This document shows, piece after piece, positions 24,213-32,375 of a DNA stretch of 49,143 nt. Position 1 is the stretch's first letter; every line of letters begins with the position of its first letter. The notes under the pieces are model-generated. The model made no database searches. It had not been told where the DNA came from and saw only the letters and a list, made by a program, of their open reading frames with translations. This DNA comes from Bacillota bacterium (lineage in GTDB: Bacteria > Bacillota > Clostridia > Lachnospirales > Lachnospiraceae), in contig JAEZGK010000030.1 of NCBI GenBank assembly GCA_023437365.1, forward strand, positions 1-49,143, written 5' to 3'. A program made the translations under genes and the position numbers.

Positions 24213-24971
24213 CTATACGCACATTCTATTTTGACCGGTTGAAAGCGGTGAGAGCTCACCCCGCTTAAATGCCCGGCGATATTCCTCTCCGTATTTTGAA
24301 AAATTAACAGGATAAATCCGGTGCTCGGACAGCAGCCTGGTGAACCAGTAGGGCATTGCATGGTTAGTCTTGGCCTCCATAATCCAGAGTCCCTGCGGAA
24401 GTAGTAATTCCCCGTAATTCCCCTTATCCAGACCCAGCTCATAGCGTCTGGTCCTTATGTTGGTATCAAAGGTAATTCTGAAATCCTCTTTTTCTTTGCC
24501 ATAGAAAGCAATTCTGTCATAGGAAAGATAAAGCGCCGGAGCCAGTTCCGAATACCGCTTCAATATAAAGTCAATCTCCCGCAGCACCTGCTCCGTCGAA
24601 GGTCTTTTTCCTTCGGGTCGTTTCCCTGTCGCTATGTATCTGCAGGCATCCTCCAATTGCATGGAGCAACGCCTTTTATTGACATAACCTTTGAATTTCT
24701 TCTTTATCTCCAGATATACCTTGTCCTTCGAAGTGACTGTGCCATAGCTTCGCAGCCGCAGCTTTTCCTTATAGATAGGCTTTTCAATGGAACGTCTTAT
24801 CATCTGATGATCCGGAGTATCATAATAAATATTACAGATCGAATAGAATTCAGCATTCCTACAAAATGCATCCAAAAGCATATGCTCTTCAAGCTCTGCT
24901 CTCAGTATCCGATAAATTTCGTCCGTAATGAAATATTTTTCCTCAGTCCTGTTAAATACTTCAAATGCCAT
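24213..24971 (-). CDS. VTC-domain polyphosphate polymerase
   Basis: 252 residues forming a single VTC (CYTH-like tunnel) domain. Motifs expected at the tunnel walls are visible: R8 and EKYFI (with K12), YYDTPDHQMIRRS, KLRLRSYG, VYLEIKKKFKG-x3-KRR, RITFDTNIRTR and a C-terminal IMEAKTNHAMPYW, where the Glu would bind metal. The domain makes polyphosphate from nucleoside triphosphate in yeast VTC4; bacterial homologues are assumed to do the same. TAGGAG precedes the ATG. It lies between an RNA methyltransferase gene (11-base gap) and its usual partner DUF4956 (12-base gap). Confidence 0.88.
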   Translation of the reverse strand: MAFEVFNRTEEKYFITDEIYRILRAELEEHMLLDAFCRNAEFYSICNIYYDTPDHQMIRRSIEKPIYKEKLRLRSYGTVTSKDKVYLEIKKKFKGYVNKRRCSMQLEDACRYIATGKRPEGKRPSTEQVLREIDFILKRYSELAPALYLSYDRIAFYGKEKEDFRITFDTNIRTRRYELGLDKGNYGELLLPQGLWIMEAKTNHAMPYWFTRLLSEHRIYPVNFSKYGEEYRRAFKRGELSPLSTGQNRMCV

Positions 24972-24982
24972 CGCCTTTGCTC

Positions 24983-25786
24983 CTATATTGATCTTCTCTG
25001 CCTGGCCGCCTCATACATCAGTATTGCGGCTGCTACTGCGGCATTGAGCGATTCCACTTTACCCTCCATGGGAATTCTAATCAATTCATCTGCCTGTGCG
25101 GAAGCCTGCTCTGATAATCCGTTGGCTTCGTTTCCGATTAGAAAAGCACATTTCTTACGGAAGCCTCCCTCCGTATCGTAAGGCATCCCTTGAAGATGCG
25201 CCGCATAAATAGTGATCCCCTGTCCCTTGATCAACTGCAGCGTCTGTTGAAAATCCTCCGTCTGACAGAACGGCACCCTGTAGATCGAACCCATCGTAGC
25301 CCGAATCACCTTGGGATTATATAAATCTACCGAAGCCGCGCTGCTGATGATGCCGGTTATTCCAGCTCCCTCGGCAGTTCGTATCATTGTACCCAAATTA
25401 CCGGGATCCCGGATATCCTCTAGCAGCAACAGACAGGTATCCTCCCCCCTCAGCAAATCCTCCGGCTGATATTGGGAGGCTCTGACTGTCCCCATGATCC
25501 CCTGCGGAGTCTTTGTATCTGATACTTCCTTAAATACAGCCTCTGTAATAATTTCATATTCCAAACCATCAAAATACTCAGGGTTCTCCTCAAACCTCTG
25601 TTGGAAAAAGCTTTCGGAAGCATAGGCCTTTACTAAGAGGCCCATGTCCTTCGCCTCTTCGAACATCTTAATCCCTTCTATAACAAATATCCCCTGCTCC
25701 TCCCGTTCCTTCGCCTTCTTCTGAAGCTGAAGCAGATTCTTTATCTGAGGATTGCTAAGGCTGCTGATGACCTGTTTATGTTTCAT
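24983..25786 (-). CDS. SpoU/TrmH-family RNA 2'-O-methyltransferase
   Basis: 267 residues. The N-terminal RNA-substrate-binding domain (SNPQIKNLLQLQKKAKERE) is followed by a SPOUT methyltransferase domain with its three knot motifs: LLLEDIRDPGNLGTMIRTAEG, FLIGNEANGLS and IPMEGKVESLNAAVAAAI. It methylates a ribose in rRNA or tRNA using S-adenosylmethionine; the target cannot be assigned from sequence. In many Firmicutes this gene precedes pheS; here it heads a unit with VTC and DUF4956, which is unusual. Confidence 0.88.
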   Translation of the reverse strand: MKHKQVISSLSNPQIKNLLQLQKKAKEREEQGIFVIEGIKMFEEAKDMGLLVKAYASESFFQQRFEENPEYFDGLEYEIITEAVFKEVSDTKTPQGIMGTVRASQYQPEDLLRGEDTCLLLLEDIRDPGNLGTMIRTAEGAGITGIISSAASVDLYNPKVIRATMGSIYRVPFCQTEDFQQTLQLIKGQGITIYAAHLQGMPYDTEGGFRKKCAFLIGNEANGLSEQASAQADELIRIPMEGKVESLNAAVAAAILMYEAARQRRSI

Positions 25787-25802
25787 ATGCTTATTTTCCT
25801 TC

Positions 25803-25850
25803 TTTATTATAATAAAACCCTCCTGTACTCAAAGAGTGCCGGAAGGTTTT
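25803..25850 (-). terminator. Terminator between prfA region and RNA methyltransferase
   Basis: On the minus strand AAAACCTTCC...ACTC pairs with GAGT...GGAGGGTTTT (25850-25814), followed by TTTTATTATAATAAAG. It lies 28 bases ahead of the methyltransferase start and would end transcripts coming from prfA. Confidence 0.6.
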
Positions 25851-26008
25851 GCTTTACCTGGTTTACCTTTCCATCTTTAATATTGTATCTCCACTGAACT
25901 TGCCTGTCAAACAATAATTACTCTGCATCTTAGAATTAGGGCATCTCAAGTACCGCAGGTGTTTCCGGATATCAGCCCTTGCGATGCAAGCTTGTTTGAT
26001 ATAAAGAA

Positions 26009-26222
26009 GGGGATGTTTTATAACCTCCCTGATAGCCAAAGAAAGGACACAGGAATCGCATCTTGCACTGTTTGACGATCATCCTGCCGAAATTGTTTGA
26101 TCAGAAGCGAACATTGATGTTCGATTATAACAAACAATATCGGCAGGATGTCCGGGAACCGGTGTGAGAGGGATTCCTGTGTCCTTCCTCGTTACTATAC
26201 AGGGAGATTTGAAACATCCCCC
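26009..26222. repeat. 214-bp palindromic intergenic element (copy 2, complete)
   Basis: A complete imperfect palindrome with exact symmetry about 26115.5. Nested arms are ggggatgttt...cctccctg (26009-26030) with cagggag...aaacatcccc (26200-26222), aaggacacaggaatc (26043-26057) with gattcctgtgtcctt (26172-26186), catcctgccga with tcggcaggatg (26090-26150), and cgaacat-tg-atgttcg at the centre. It shares its centre and right half with the element at 1-148. It ends 38 bases past the stop codon of prfA on the minus strand. Function unknown. Confidence 0.92.
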
Positions 26223-26259
26223 CTAAATCCAATCAGGAGCAAAACAATACCTTCCTTAT

Positions 26260-27333
26260 TTATTCATTATTCATGTTTGCCAGCTTTGCAGCTTGGTCGG
26301 CGGCGATCAGGCTGTCAAGCAGGATATCGAGGTCACCGTTCATCACCTTATCAATCTGATAGATGGTAAGGTTAATTCGGTGGTCGGTAACACGGCCCTG
26401 CGGGAAGTTATAGGTTCTGATCTTCTCGGAACGATCACCGGTTCCTACCTGGCTCTTTCTGGCTTCTGCCTCTGCATTCTGTGCCTTCTCCAGCTCCAGA
26501 TCATAGAGCTTTGCACGGAGGACGCGGATTGCTTTATCCTTATTCTTCAACTGTGATTTCTCGTCCTGACAGGAGATTACGATACCCGTCGGGATATGGG
26601 TCAATCGAACGGCAGAGTCCGTCGTATTGACACACTGTCCACCGTTACCGGAGGAACGGAACACATCAAATTTACAATCATTTAAGTCGAGCTCTACATC
26701 AACCTCTTCTGCCTCCGGCATGATTGCCACAGTCGAGGTAGAGGTATGAATACGTCCGCCGGACTCGGTCACCGGAACACGCTGTACACGATGCACACCG
26801 CTCTCATATTTCAGTTTGGAATAAGCACCCTTACCGTTAATCATGAAGATTACTTCCTTATAGCCGCCAATTCCATTCTCATTTAAGTTCATCATATCGA
26901 TCTTCCAATGATTGCGCTCAGCATACATAGCATACATACGGTATAATTCCGCAGCAAAAAGGGCTGCTTCATCCCCTCCTGCACCACCTCTGATTTCCAC
27001 GATAACATTTTTCTCATCGTTGGGATCCTTCGGCAGCAACAGTACCTTCAGCTCTTCCTCAATCTTCGGGAGGCGCTGTTTGCATTCCTGAAGCTCTTCC
27101 TTCGCAAGCTCCCGAAGCTCTTCATCGCTCTCCTCCTCCAGCATGGCAAGACTGTCCTCGATGCTCTGCTGGGCAGCCTTGTATTCCTTATATTTCTCTA
27201 CAATTTCTGAAAGATCGGCATGCTCCTTCCGAAGCTTCCTGTAATTGTTCTGATCATTCACTACGTCGGGGCTCATCATCTCATCTTCAATTTCCTGAAA
27301 ACGAATCAGAAGGTCCTCTAACTTATCAAACAT
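26260..27333 (-). CDS. prfA: Peptide chain release factor 1
   Basis: 357 residues, the standard RF1 length. Recognises UAA and UAG and triggers peptidyl-tRNA hydrolysis. The tripeptide anticodon is PVT (in RVQRVPVTESGGRIHTS), which marks RF1 rather than RF2, and the GGQ motif is at residues 231-233 (SGNGGQCVN). The start at 27333 has GGAGG five bases upstream. It follows prmC, whose product methylates the GGQ glutamine; the two are 53 bases apart and co-transcribed, the usual bacterial arrangement. Confidence 0.97.
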   Translation of the reverse strand: MFDKLEDLLIRFQEIEDEMMSPDVVNDQNNYRKLRKEHADLSEIVEKYKEYKAAQQSIEDSLAMLEEESDEELRELAKEELQECKQRLPKIEEELKVLLLPKDPNDEKNVIVEIRGGAGGDEAALFAAELYRMYAMYAERNHWKIDMMNLNENGIGGYKEVIFMINGKGAYSKLKYESGVHRVQRVPVTESGGRIHTSTSTVAIMPEAEEVDVELDLNDCKFDVFRSSGNGGQCVNTTDSAVRLTHIPTGIVISCQDEKSQLKNKDKAIRVLRAKLYDLELEKAQNAEAEARKSQVGTGDRSEKIRTYNFPQGRVTDHRINLTIYQIDKVMNGDLDILLDSLIAADQAAKLANMNNE

Positions 27334-27386
27334 AATAACCTCCATCCTGCCATAGGCAGCTTATATTAAATACAAAAAGAGTTGAT

Positions 27387-28217
27387 TTAATGTCTTCTTG
27401 CGGACACCACTCGGTCCAGTCCGCTCAAATCCTTTTTTATCATAATATCAGTGTAGCCTTCCTGAAGCAGTATCTGCTTCACGGCTTCTCCCTGATTAAA
27501 TCCTATCTCATAGAAAAGGAAACCTCCTTTATTTAAGAAGCTCCCTGCTTCGGCTGATATCCTCCTGTAAAATTCCAGGCCGTCTTCGCTTCCATCCAGT
27601 GCAAGGATCGGTTCATGTACCCGAACCTCAGGCATAAGCTCATCAATATCCCTTGTAGGAATGTACGGCGGATTAGATACGATAATATCATAGCTTCCAG
27701 TAATCATTTCGAATAAATCGCTTTGATATAGCTCCACAAAGACTTCATTCTTCTTTACATTCTCAGCCGCAATCTCCAACGCTTTTTCCGAAATATCGGC
27801 TCCAACTGCCAAGGATGGGCTCCCAAGCTTTGCGATACTGATAATGATACACCCGGAACCGGTGCACATGTCCAGCACCTTTCTGCCTTCCGACACCTTC
27901 AGTACCTCTTCTACAAGAATTTCTGTATCCTGTCTCGGTATCAGAATATCGGAGTTTACGACAAATTCCAACCCCATAAACTCCTGGGTACCGGTAATAT
28001 GCTGAAGCGGAATATGCTCGGCACGGAGGCAGAGCAGTCTGTGGTAATCAGCCTCTTGCTCTTTCGGTGCAGCCAGATCTCCTCTTAAAAGCAGATCTGT
28101 TCTATTCATCTGAAACACATAGGCAAGCAGATACCATGCATCCACATCGGCATCTGCTATCCCAGCTTGTTTTAGTAACTCACGGCCTGACTTTAGTAAT
28201 TCCTTATAAGTACTCAT
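27387..28217 (-). CDS. prmC: Release factor glutamine methyltransferase
   Basis: 276 residues. N5-methylates the Gln of the GGQ motif in RF1 and RF2. The N-terminal helical domain binds the factor; the Rossmann domain carries the SAM motif VLDMCTGSGCI (residues 114-124), GADIS and the catalytic NPPY at residues 182-185. It begins 19 bases after the DUF1385 gene and precedes its substrate gene prfA. Confidence 0.95.
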   Translation of the reverse strand: MSTYKELLKSGRELLKQAGIADADVDAWYLLAYVFQMNRTDLLLRGDLAAPKEQEADYHRLLCLRAEHIPLQHITGTQEFMGLEFVVNSDILIPRQDTEILVEEVLKVSEGRKVLDMCTGSGCIIISIAKLGSPSLAVGADISEKALEIAAENVKKNEVFVELYQSDLFEMITGSYDIIVSNPPYIPTRDIDELMPEVRVHEPILALDGSEDGLEFYRRISAEAGSFLNKGGFLFYEIGFNQGEAVKQILLQEGYTDIMIKKDLSGLDRVVSARRH

Positions 28218-28236
28218 ATAGATTTCTGCTTAAAAC

Positions 28237-29772
28237 CTAATCGCCTTTCTTTCCATCATCAAAGTATTTATCCAATGCCTTCAGGATCTCATCATCCTCT
28301 TCCTCAGACTGCAGACTGATATTCGGCTTAATTGGTACCGGCGCAGATCCTTGGTTGCGACGAATCTGATTGGCATGTACACTAACGTTTTTATCAGCCG
28401 CCTCAACCTTACCGGTATACGCAAGTCCTCCGATGCCGGCCCTCACCTCGCTGTGAGCTTTTCCTTCGCTTTGAGCTTTTACTACGGTTTCTGAAGCTGT
28501 GGCGGTCTCTTCCGGAGCTTCCTTTGTATTTGAGGATTTCTTTACCGGAGCTGACTGCTTCTTTATTTCCTCAGCCGGCTTGTTATTGCTTTGTGTCATG
28601 CTCTGTTTTGTATTACCGGATTTTGCAGAGGTCTGTTTGGATGGCTGCTGCTTAGATCCCTGCGAATTATGTTTTGTATTGGTATTGGCCTTCGTTTTCT
28701 GAAGTTTACCCTTGGCAGGCTTTACAGCTGATCCCTTTTTGCCAAAGGTTTCAAGGAAAGCTCTCCAGTCAAATACAGCTTCTATGGATTTGATTGCTAC
28801 TTCTATCATGGAATCATCCGGCTCCTTGGTGGTAAGTCCCTGCATCCACAGACCGGGCTGGCTTAACACATGAACCACCTTACTCTCGCTTTTACCTGCC
28901 AGGCGAATGAATTCGTAGGATACCCCTGCTATAAAAGGAATCAGGATCACTCTGGATAAGACTCTCCACAGCAGATTGCCGCTTGGTATAATCATAAAAA
29001 ATACTAAGCTGATCAGCACCACCAACAGCATGAAGCTGGTACCGCAGCGTTTATGCTGCTTGGATTGCCATTTTACATTTTCTATCGTAAGCTCATAGCC
29101 ATGTTCGATACAATTGATGGTCTTGTGCTCGGCTCCATGATACATGAAGACTCTTTTGATCTCATTCATCTGCGAAGCCAGTAAAATATATCCGATAAAA
29201 ATCGCAAGGCGTACGACGCCCTCAATCAATGCCAGTAAATAGTGATTCGTAATAGCCTTGGAGAACAGGTTGGTCACCAGCACAGGAAGTACCATAAAAA
29301 GTGCCACGGACATGACAATGGAGATCAATACTGCAAGTACGATAAAGAAAGCACTGGAGTTCTCTTCCTTTTTGCTTGTCTTTGTGCTATCACTGTTAAT
29401 CGTAGCGGTTACTTCCTCTACCTCAAAATCTTCCCCGACATCCTTACCCTTGCTCTTCTTCTGTTTCTCCTTCTTTTTCGCGTTCTGGGTCTCCTCCTCT
29501 TCTTCAAAGAAGCTGGCGGAATAATTTAAAACCTTTATACCAACAACCAAGGAATCCACAAAAGCTAACACTCCCCTGAATATAGGCAGTTTGAAAAGCT
29601 TAACCTTATCAGAGAAATCTTTATGCGTATTTATCTCAACTGCTATCTCCTTATCCGGCTTTCGTACTGCGACGGCGTAGATGTCCTTGTTCTTCATCAT
29701 TACGCCTTCCATTACGGACATGCCCCCAATTCCTGATGGTTTCATCCTAGCACCCGAACCTTTCTCTTTCAT
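28237..29772 (-). CDS. DUF1385 membrane protein (YqhQ-like) with long low-complexity tail
   Basis: Up to 511 residues. The family core opens with SGIGGMSVMEGVMMKN and contains MYHGAEHKTINCIEHG and KRCGTSFMLLV, typical of DUF1385, with about four membrane segments. The core is interrupted by a charged loop (EEEEETQNAKKKEKQKKSKG) and followed by a disordered C-terminal tail of about 165 residues rich in Lys, Ser, Gln and Thr. Gene order DUF1385-prmC-prfA is common in Clostridia. Either the ATG at 29772 or the one at 29745 (which gives the family-typical MKPSGIGG start) may be used; neither has a clear ribosome site. Function is unknown. Confidence 0.85.
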   Translation of the reverse strand: MKEKGSGARMKPSGIGGMSVMEGVMMKNKDIYAVAVRKPDKEIAVEINTHKDFSDKVKLFKLPIFRGVLAFVDSLVVGIKVLNYSASFFEEEEETQNAKKKEKQKKSKGKDVGEDFEVEEVTATINSDSTKTSKKEENSSAFFIVLAVLISIVMSVALFMVLPVLVTNLFSKAITNHYLLALIEGVVRLAIFIGYILLASQMNEIKRVFMYHGAEHKTINCIEHGYELTIENVKWQSKQHKRCGTSFMLLVVLISLVFFMIIPSGNLLWRVLSRVILIPFIAGVSYEFIRLAGKSESKVVHVLSQPGLWMQGLTTKEPDDSMIEVAIKSIEAVFDWRAFLETFGKKGSAVKPAKGKLQKTKANTNTKHNSQGSKQQPSKQTSAKSGNTKQSMTQSNNKPAEEIKKQSAPVKKSSNTKEAPEETATASETVVKAQSEGKAHSEVRAGIGGLAYTGKVEAADKNVSVHANQIRRNQGSAPVPIKPNISLQSEEEDDEILKALDKYFDDGKKGD

Positions 29773-29862
29773 AGTATTCTGCCGGTCAGCTTCCGTCAGA
29801 GTAATCTGAGTTCCGATATAAACTAATGATCAATATGTCGCTAACCCAGAAATAATTATTAT

Positions 29863-29895
29863 TTAAAAATAGGCTGAGGAAGGATACCTCAACCC
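29863..29895 (-). terminator. Terminator of rpmE
   Basis: On the minus strand GGGTTGAGG (29895-29887) pairs with CCTCAGCC (29879-29872) around a 7-base loop, followed by TATTTTTAAAT. It lies 56 bases past the rpmE stop. Confidence 0.75.
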
Positions 29896-29950
29896 AATTT
29901 TTAACGATTATAATTTTACACTGTTATAACAGAATTTCTTCCGCTACTAC

Positions 29951-30160
29951 TTATTTATCCTGGCTTAAACCATACTTACGGTTGAATTTATCAATTGCAC
30001 CACGAGTAGTTGCTGCCTTAACCTGTCCTGTATAGAATGAATGACACTTGGAGCAGATTTCTACGTGGATATCTTCCTTGGTTGATCCTGTTACAAATTC
30101 GTTACCGCAGTTGCAAACAACTTTAGCCTGATGATATTTGGGATGGATTCCTTCTTTCAT
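29951..30160 (-). CDS. rpmE: 50S ribosomal protein L31, zinc-binding form
   Basis: 69 residues (MKEGIHPKYHQAKVVCNCGN). Cysteines C16, C18, C36 and C39 make this the zinc-containing (C+) form. A peripheral protein of the large subunit that bridges to the small subunit. It stands 107 bases downstream of rho and has its own terminator. Confidence 0.97.
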   Translation of the reverse strand: MKEGIHPKYHQAKVVCNCGNEFVTGSTKEDIHVEICSKCHSFYTGQVKAATTRGAIDKFNRKYGLSQDK

Positions 30161-30266
30161 GTTTTCACCTCTTTAAAATCGAATAGTTTTATCTATTGGC
30201 ATTATAATAATTCCAACTAATAAACAGCTTTTTTATTATAGCACAGCTCATCAGGTAATGCAAGAG

Positions 30267-31676
30267 TTAAAAGACAATTTTAGTCTTTTTGATAATTTCG
30301 ATAAATTCAGCGTTTGTCTTTGTTCGAAGGAACATATCAATAATCCTCTCCAAAGCCTCCTCGGATTTCATTCCCCCAAGAGCTTTACGCATCAGATAGG
30401 TAGCTTCAAGCTCAGGCTGGGTCAGCAAGAGATCCTCTCGCCTTGTACTGGATCTCGGCAAATCAATCGCCGGGAAGATACGTTTTTCGGATAAGCTGCG
30501 GTCAAGAACAAGCTCCATATTGCCGGTCCCCTTGAACTCCTCGAATACCACATCATCCATCCTGCTGCCAGTATCAACGAGCGCTGTGGCAAGGATTGTC
30601 AAGCTTCCGCCTTCACGCATGTTTCTAGCTGCACCAAAGAACTTTTTGGGCATATGCAGTGCCGCGGGGTCAAGACCGCCGGACAGAGTACGACCGCTTG
30701 GCTGAACTGTCAGGTTATAAGCTCTTGCCAGACGAGTTATGCTGTCCAGAAGAATAATTACATCCTGCTTATGCTCCACGAGTCGTTTCGCACGTTCAAT
30801 TACCATTTCGGACACTCTTTTATGATTTTCAGGGAGCTCGTCAAAGGTGGAGTAGATGACCTCAACGTTTTTCCCCTCAATAGATTCTTTAATATCTGTT
30901 ACTTCCTCCGGACGCTCGTCGATCAATAATATAATCAGCTTCATTTCGGGATGGTTTTTTGTGATTGCTTTCGCAATCTGCTTCAGCAAGGTTGTCTTTC
31001 CAGTCTTTGGCTGGGAAACGATCATACCTCTTTGTCCCTTACCTATCGGGGAGATTAAGTCAACCATTCTCATCGATACACCTGTACCCGGAGTCTCCAG
31101 ATGGATTCTATCATTCGGGAATACAGGAGTCAGATCCTCGAAGCGTTTTCTTTTCTGAGCTTCCACCGGATGAAAGCCGTTCACGGATTTTATATATAAT
31201 AACGCACTGAATTTTTCGTTCTGGTTTCGGACTTTAGTGTTACCGCTTACGATATCTCCGGTCTTGAGATTAAATCTTCTAATCTGCGCAGGAGATACAT
31301 ATACATCGTTTTCTCCGGGCAGATAATTATCACAGCGGATGAAGCCATAGCCATCCGGAAGGACCTCTAAAATACCTACCTTTGTCTCTCCGCTGTCTAA
31401 CTGGTCGACCTCGTTTTGAGACATAGCTGCCTTTTTGTCCTCTCTGACAGCTGACTGTGCCTCTTCAGTCGACGGAATATTTTGGGGCTCTTCTGTCTGG
31501 CTTGCACTTCTTTTTTGTACCTCTTCCTCTGTACGAGCCGCCTCACTGCTTATCTCCGTCTTCATTAAAGCATCAATCAGTTCGCTTTTCTTCATAATAG
31601 TAATATTTTTCAGGCCTTTTTCCTTTGCCAATTCCCTCAGATTGGCAAGAGTCATTGTTTCATAATGATTTTCCAT
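30267..31676 (-). CDS. rho: Transcription termination factor Rho
   Basis: 469 residues. A hexameric RNA helicase that ends transcription at rut sites. The order is an N-terminal Rho_N helix domain (TLANLRELAKEKGLKN), a Glu/Ser-rich insert of about 55 residues (residues 43-97), the RNA-binding cold-shock domain (DGYGFIRCDNYLPGENDVYV), and the RecA-like ATPase with Walker A QPKTGKTT (residues 222-229) and IDERPEEVTD; the SRMDDVVFEEFKGTGNMEL segment is the R-loop region. Inserts of this acidic kind are common in Clostridia. Its 5' region holds imperfect repeats that might relate to autogenous control. Confidence 0.97.
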   Translation of the reverse strand: MENHYETMTLANLRELAKEKGLKNITIMKKSELIDALMKTEISSEAARTEEEVQKRSASQTEEPQNIPSTEEAQSAVREDKKAAMSQNEVDQLDSGETKVGILEVLPDGYGFIRCDNYLPGENDVYVSPAQIRRFNLKTGDIVSGNTKVRNQNEKFSALLYIKSVNGFHPVEAQKRKRFEDLTPVFPNDRIHLETPGTGVSMRMVDLISPIGKGQRGMIVSQPKTGKTTLLKQIAKAITKNHPEMKLIILLIDERPEEVTDIKESIEGKNVEVIYSTFDELPENHKRVSEMVIERAKRLVEHKQDVIILLDSITRLARAYNLTVQPSGRTLSGGLDPAALHMPKKFFGAARNMREGGSLTILATALVDTGSRMDDVVFEEFKGTGNMELVLDRSLSEKRIFPAIDLPRSSTRREDLLLTQPELEATYLMRKALGGMKSEEALERIIDMFLRTKTNAEFIEIIKKTKIVF

Positions 31677-31780
31677 GTTATTATACTCCTTTTCTCTTGG
31701 ATTGGATTCTCTTACGGAATTGGTAGAGGTGCTAAAGAAATACTAACAATGATGGAATTATCCAAAGATTATCCTTACTG

Positions 31781-31887
31781 TATGAGGAAAGACATCTGCG
31801 AAGCAAATCTCTTCCAAATATGAGCACAGATATCTGCAACGCCAATCTCCCTCTCCAACATGAGGAAGGATATCCGGTTATAAAATC
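31781..31887. repeat. Imperfect tandem repeats upstream of rho
   Basis: Two units of 38 and 41 bases (31781-31818 and 31819-31859) match at about three quarters of positions, sharing tatgag...acatctgc...aatctc...tcca, and a third, shorter unit (atgaggaaggatatcc) starts at 31860. They lie 100-210 bases upstream of the rho start codon, probably in its leader or promoter region. Confidence 0.6.
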
Positions 31888-32270
31888 ATCATCGCAGATA
31901 TTTGTATTACTGATTTCATATTATACAACAATATGACAAGAAATGGAAGCCATTTCTTACAATCCATAAGTACTATTTTTTTACATATTATTCTTATAAA
32001 TAACTTATATAGGTAAACATTTAATATTAATTTGAATTCCTGTGTTAATCGATACTGCGTACCTTCCTGATTTAGTGATACTTGCATTTTGATAAAAGTG
32101 TCAAAAGAGCTGTATTTTTGCCGGTGGCAATCGAATTCACATGCAAAAGCCTATATTTATAATAGTGTCAAAGGATTGGTATGGAAATATGGCCCTTTAT
32201 TTATAGTAATATTCCTTCCTGTCGACATGATTAGTATAGGTCAAATTGGTATTTCTTGATAGCTTACCAC

Positions 32271-32299
32271 TTGATTAACCCCCTCCCAAGTGCTATGAT
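32271..32299 (+). promoter_or_regulatory. Promoter of the malic enzyme operon
   Basis: -35 TTGATT (32271-32276), 17 bases, -10 TATGAT (32294-32299). Transcription would start near 32306, giving a leader of about 70 bases. Confidence 0.55.
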
Positions 32300-32375
32300 A
32301 GCTGTAAACTGCCCAAATATGGCATCATTGAAGGAATGAACATAATATAATACAAAAAGCAAGGTGGATAAGAAA

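Larger units (their letters stand above)
31677..32375. other. Gene-free divergent intergenic region between rho and malic enzyme
   Basis: About 700 bases between two genes transcribed outward. It holds imperfect tandem repeats (31781-31887), an AT-rich middle, two isolated agtgtcaaa motifs (32098 and 32164) and the malic-enzyme promoter (32271-32299). A 69-codon minus-strand frame at 31878-32087 lacks a ribosome site and coding character. No RNA gene is recognised. Confidence 0.5.

Noticed and set aside
24182..24442. A minus-strand 86-codon frame overlapping VTC and DUF4956
   Set aside because: It lies in another frame of the VTC gene and has no family features or start site.
26009..26222. 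Simple rho-independent terminator for prfA
   Set aside because: The palindrome is more than 200 bp, has no T-tract at its end and is repeated elsewhere, so a plain terminator does not explain it.
31878..32087. A 69-codon minus-strand frame in the rho/malic enzyme gap
   Set aside because: AT-rich, hydrophobic low-complexity composition and no ribosome site; not a credible gene.
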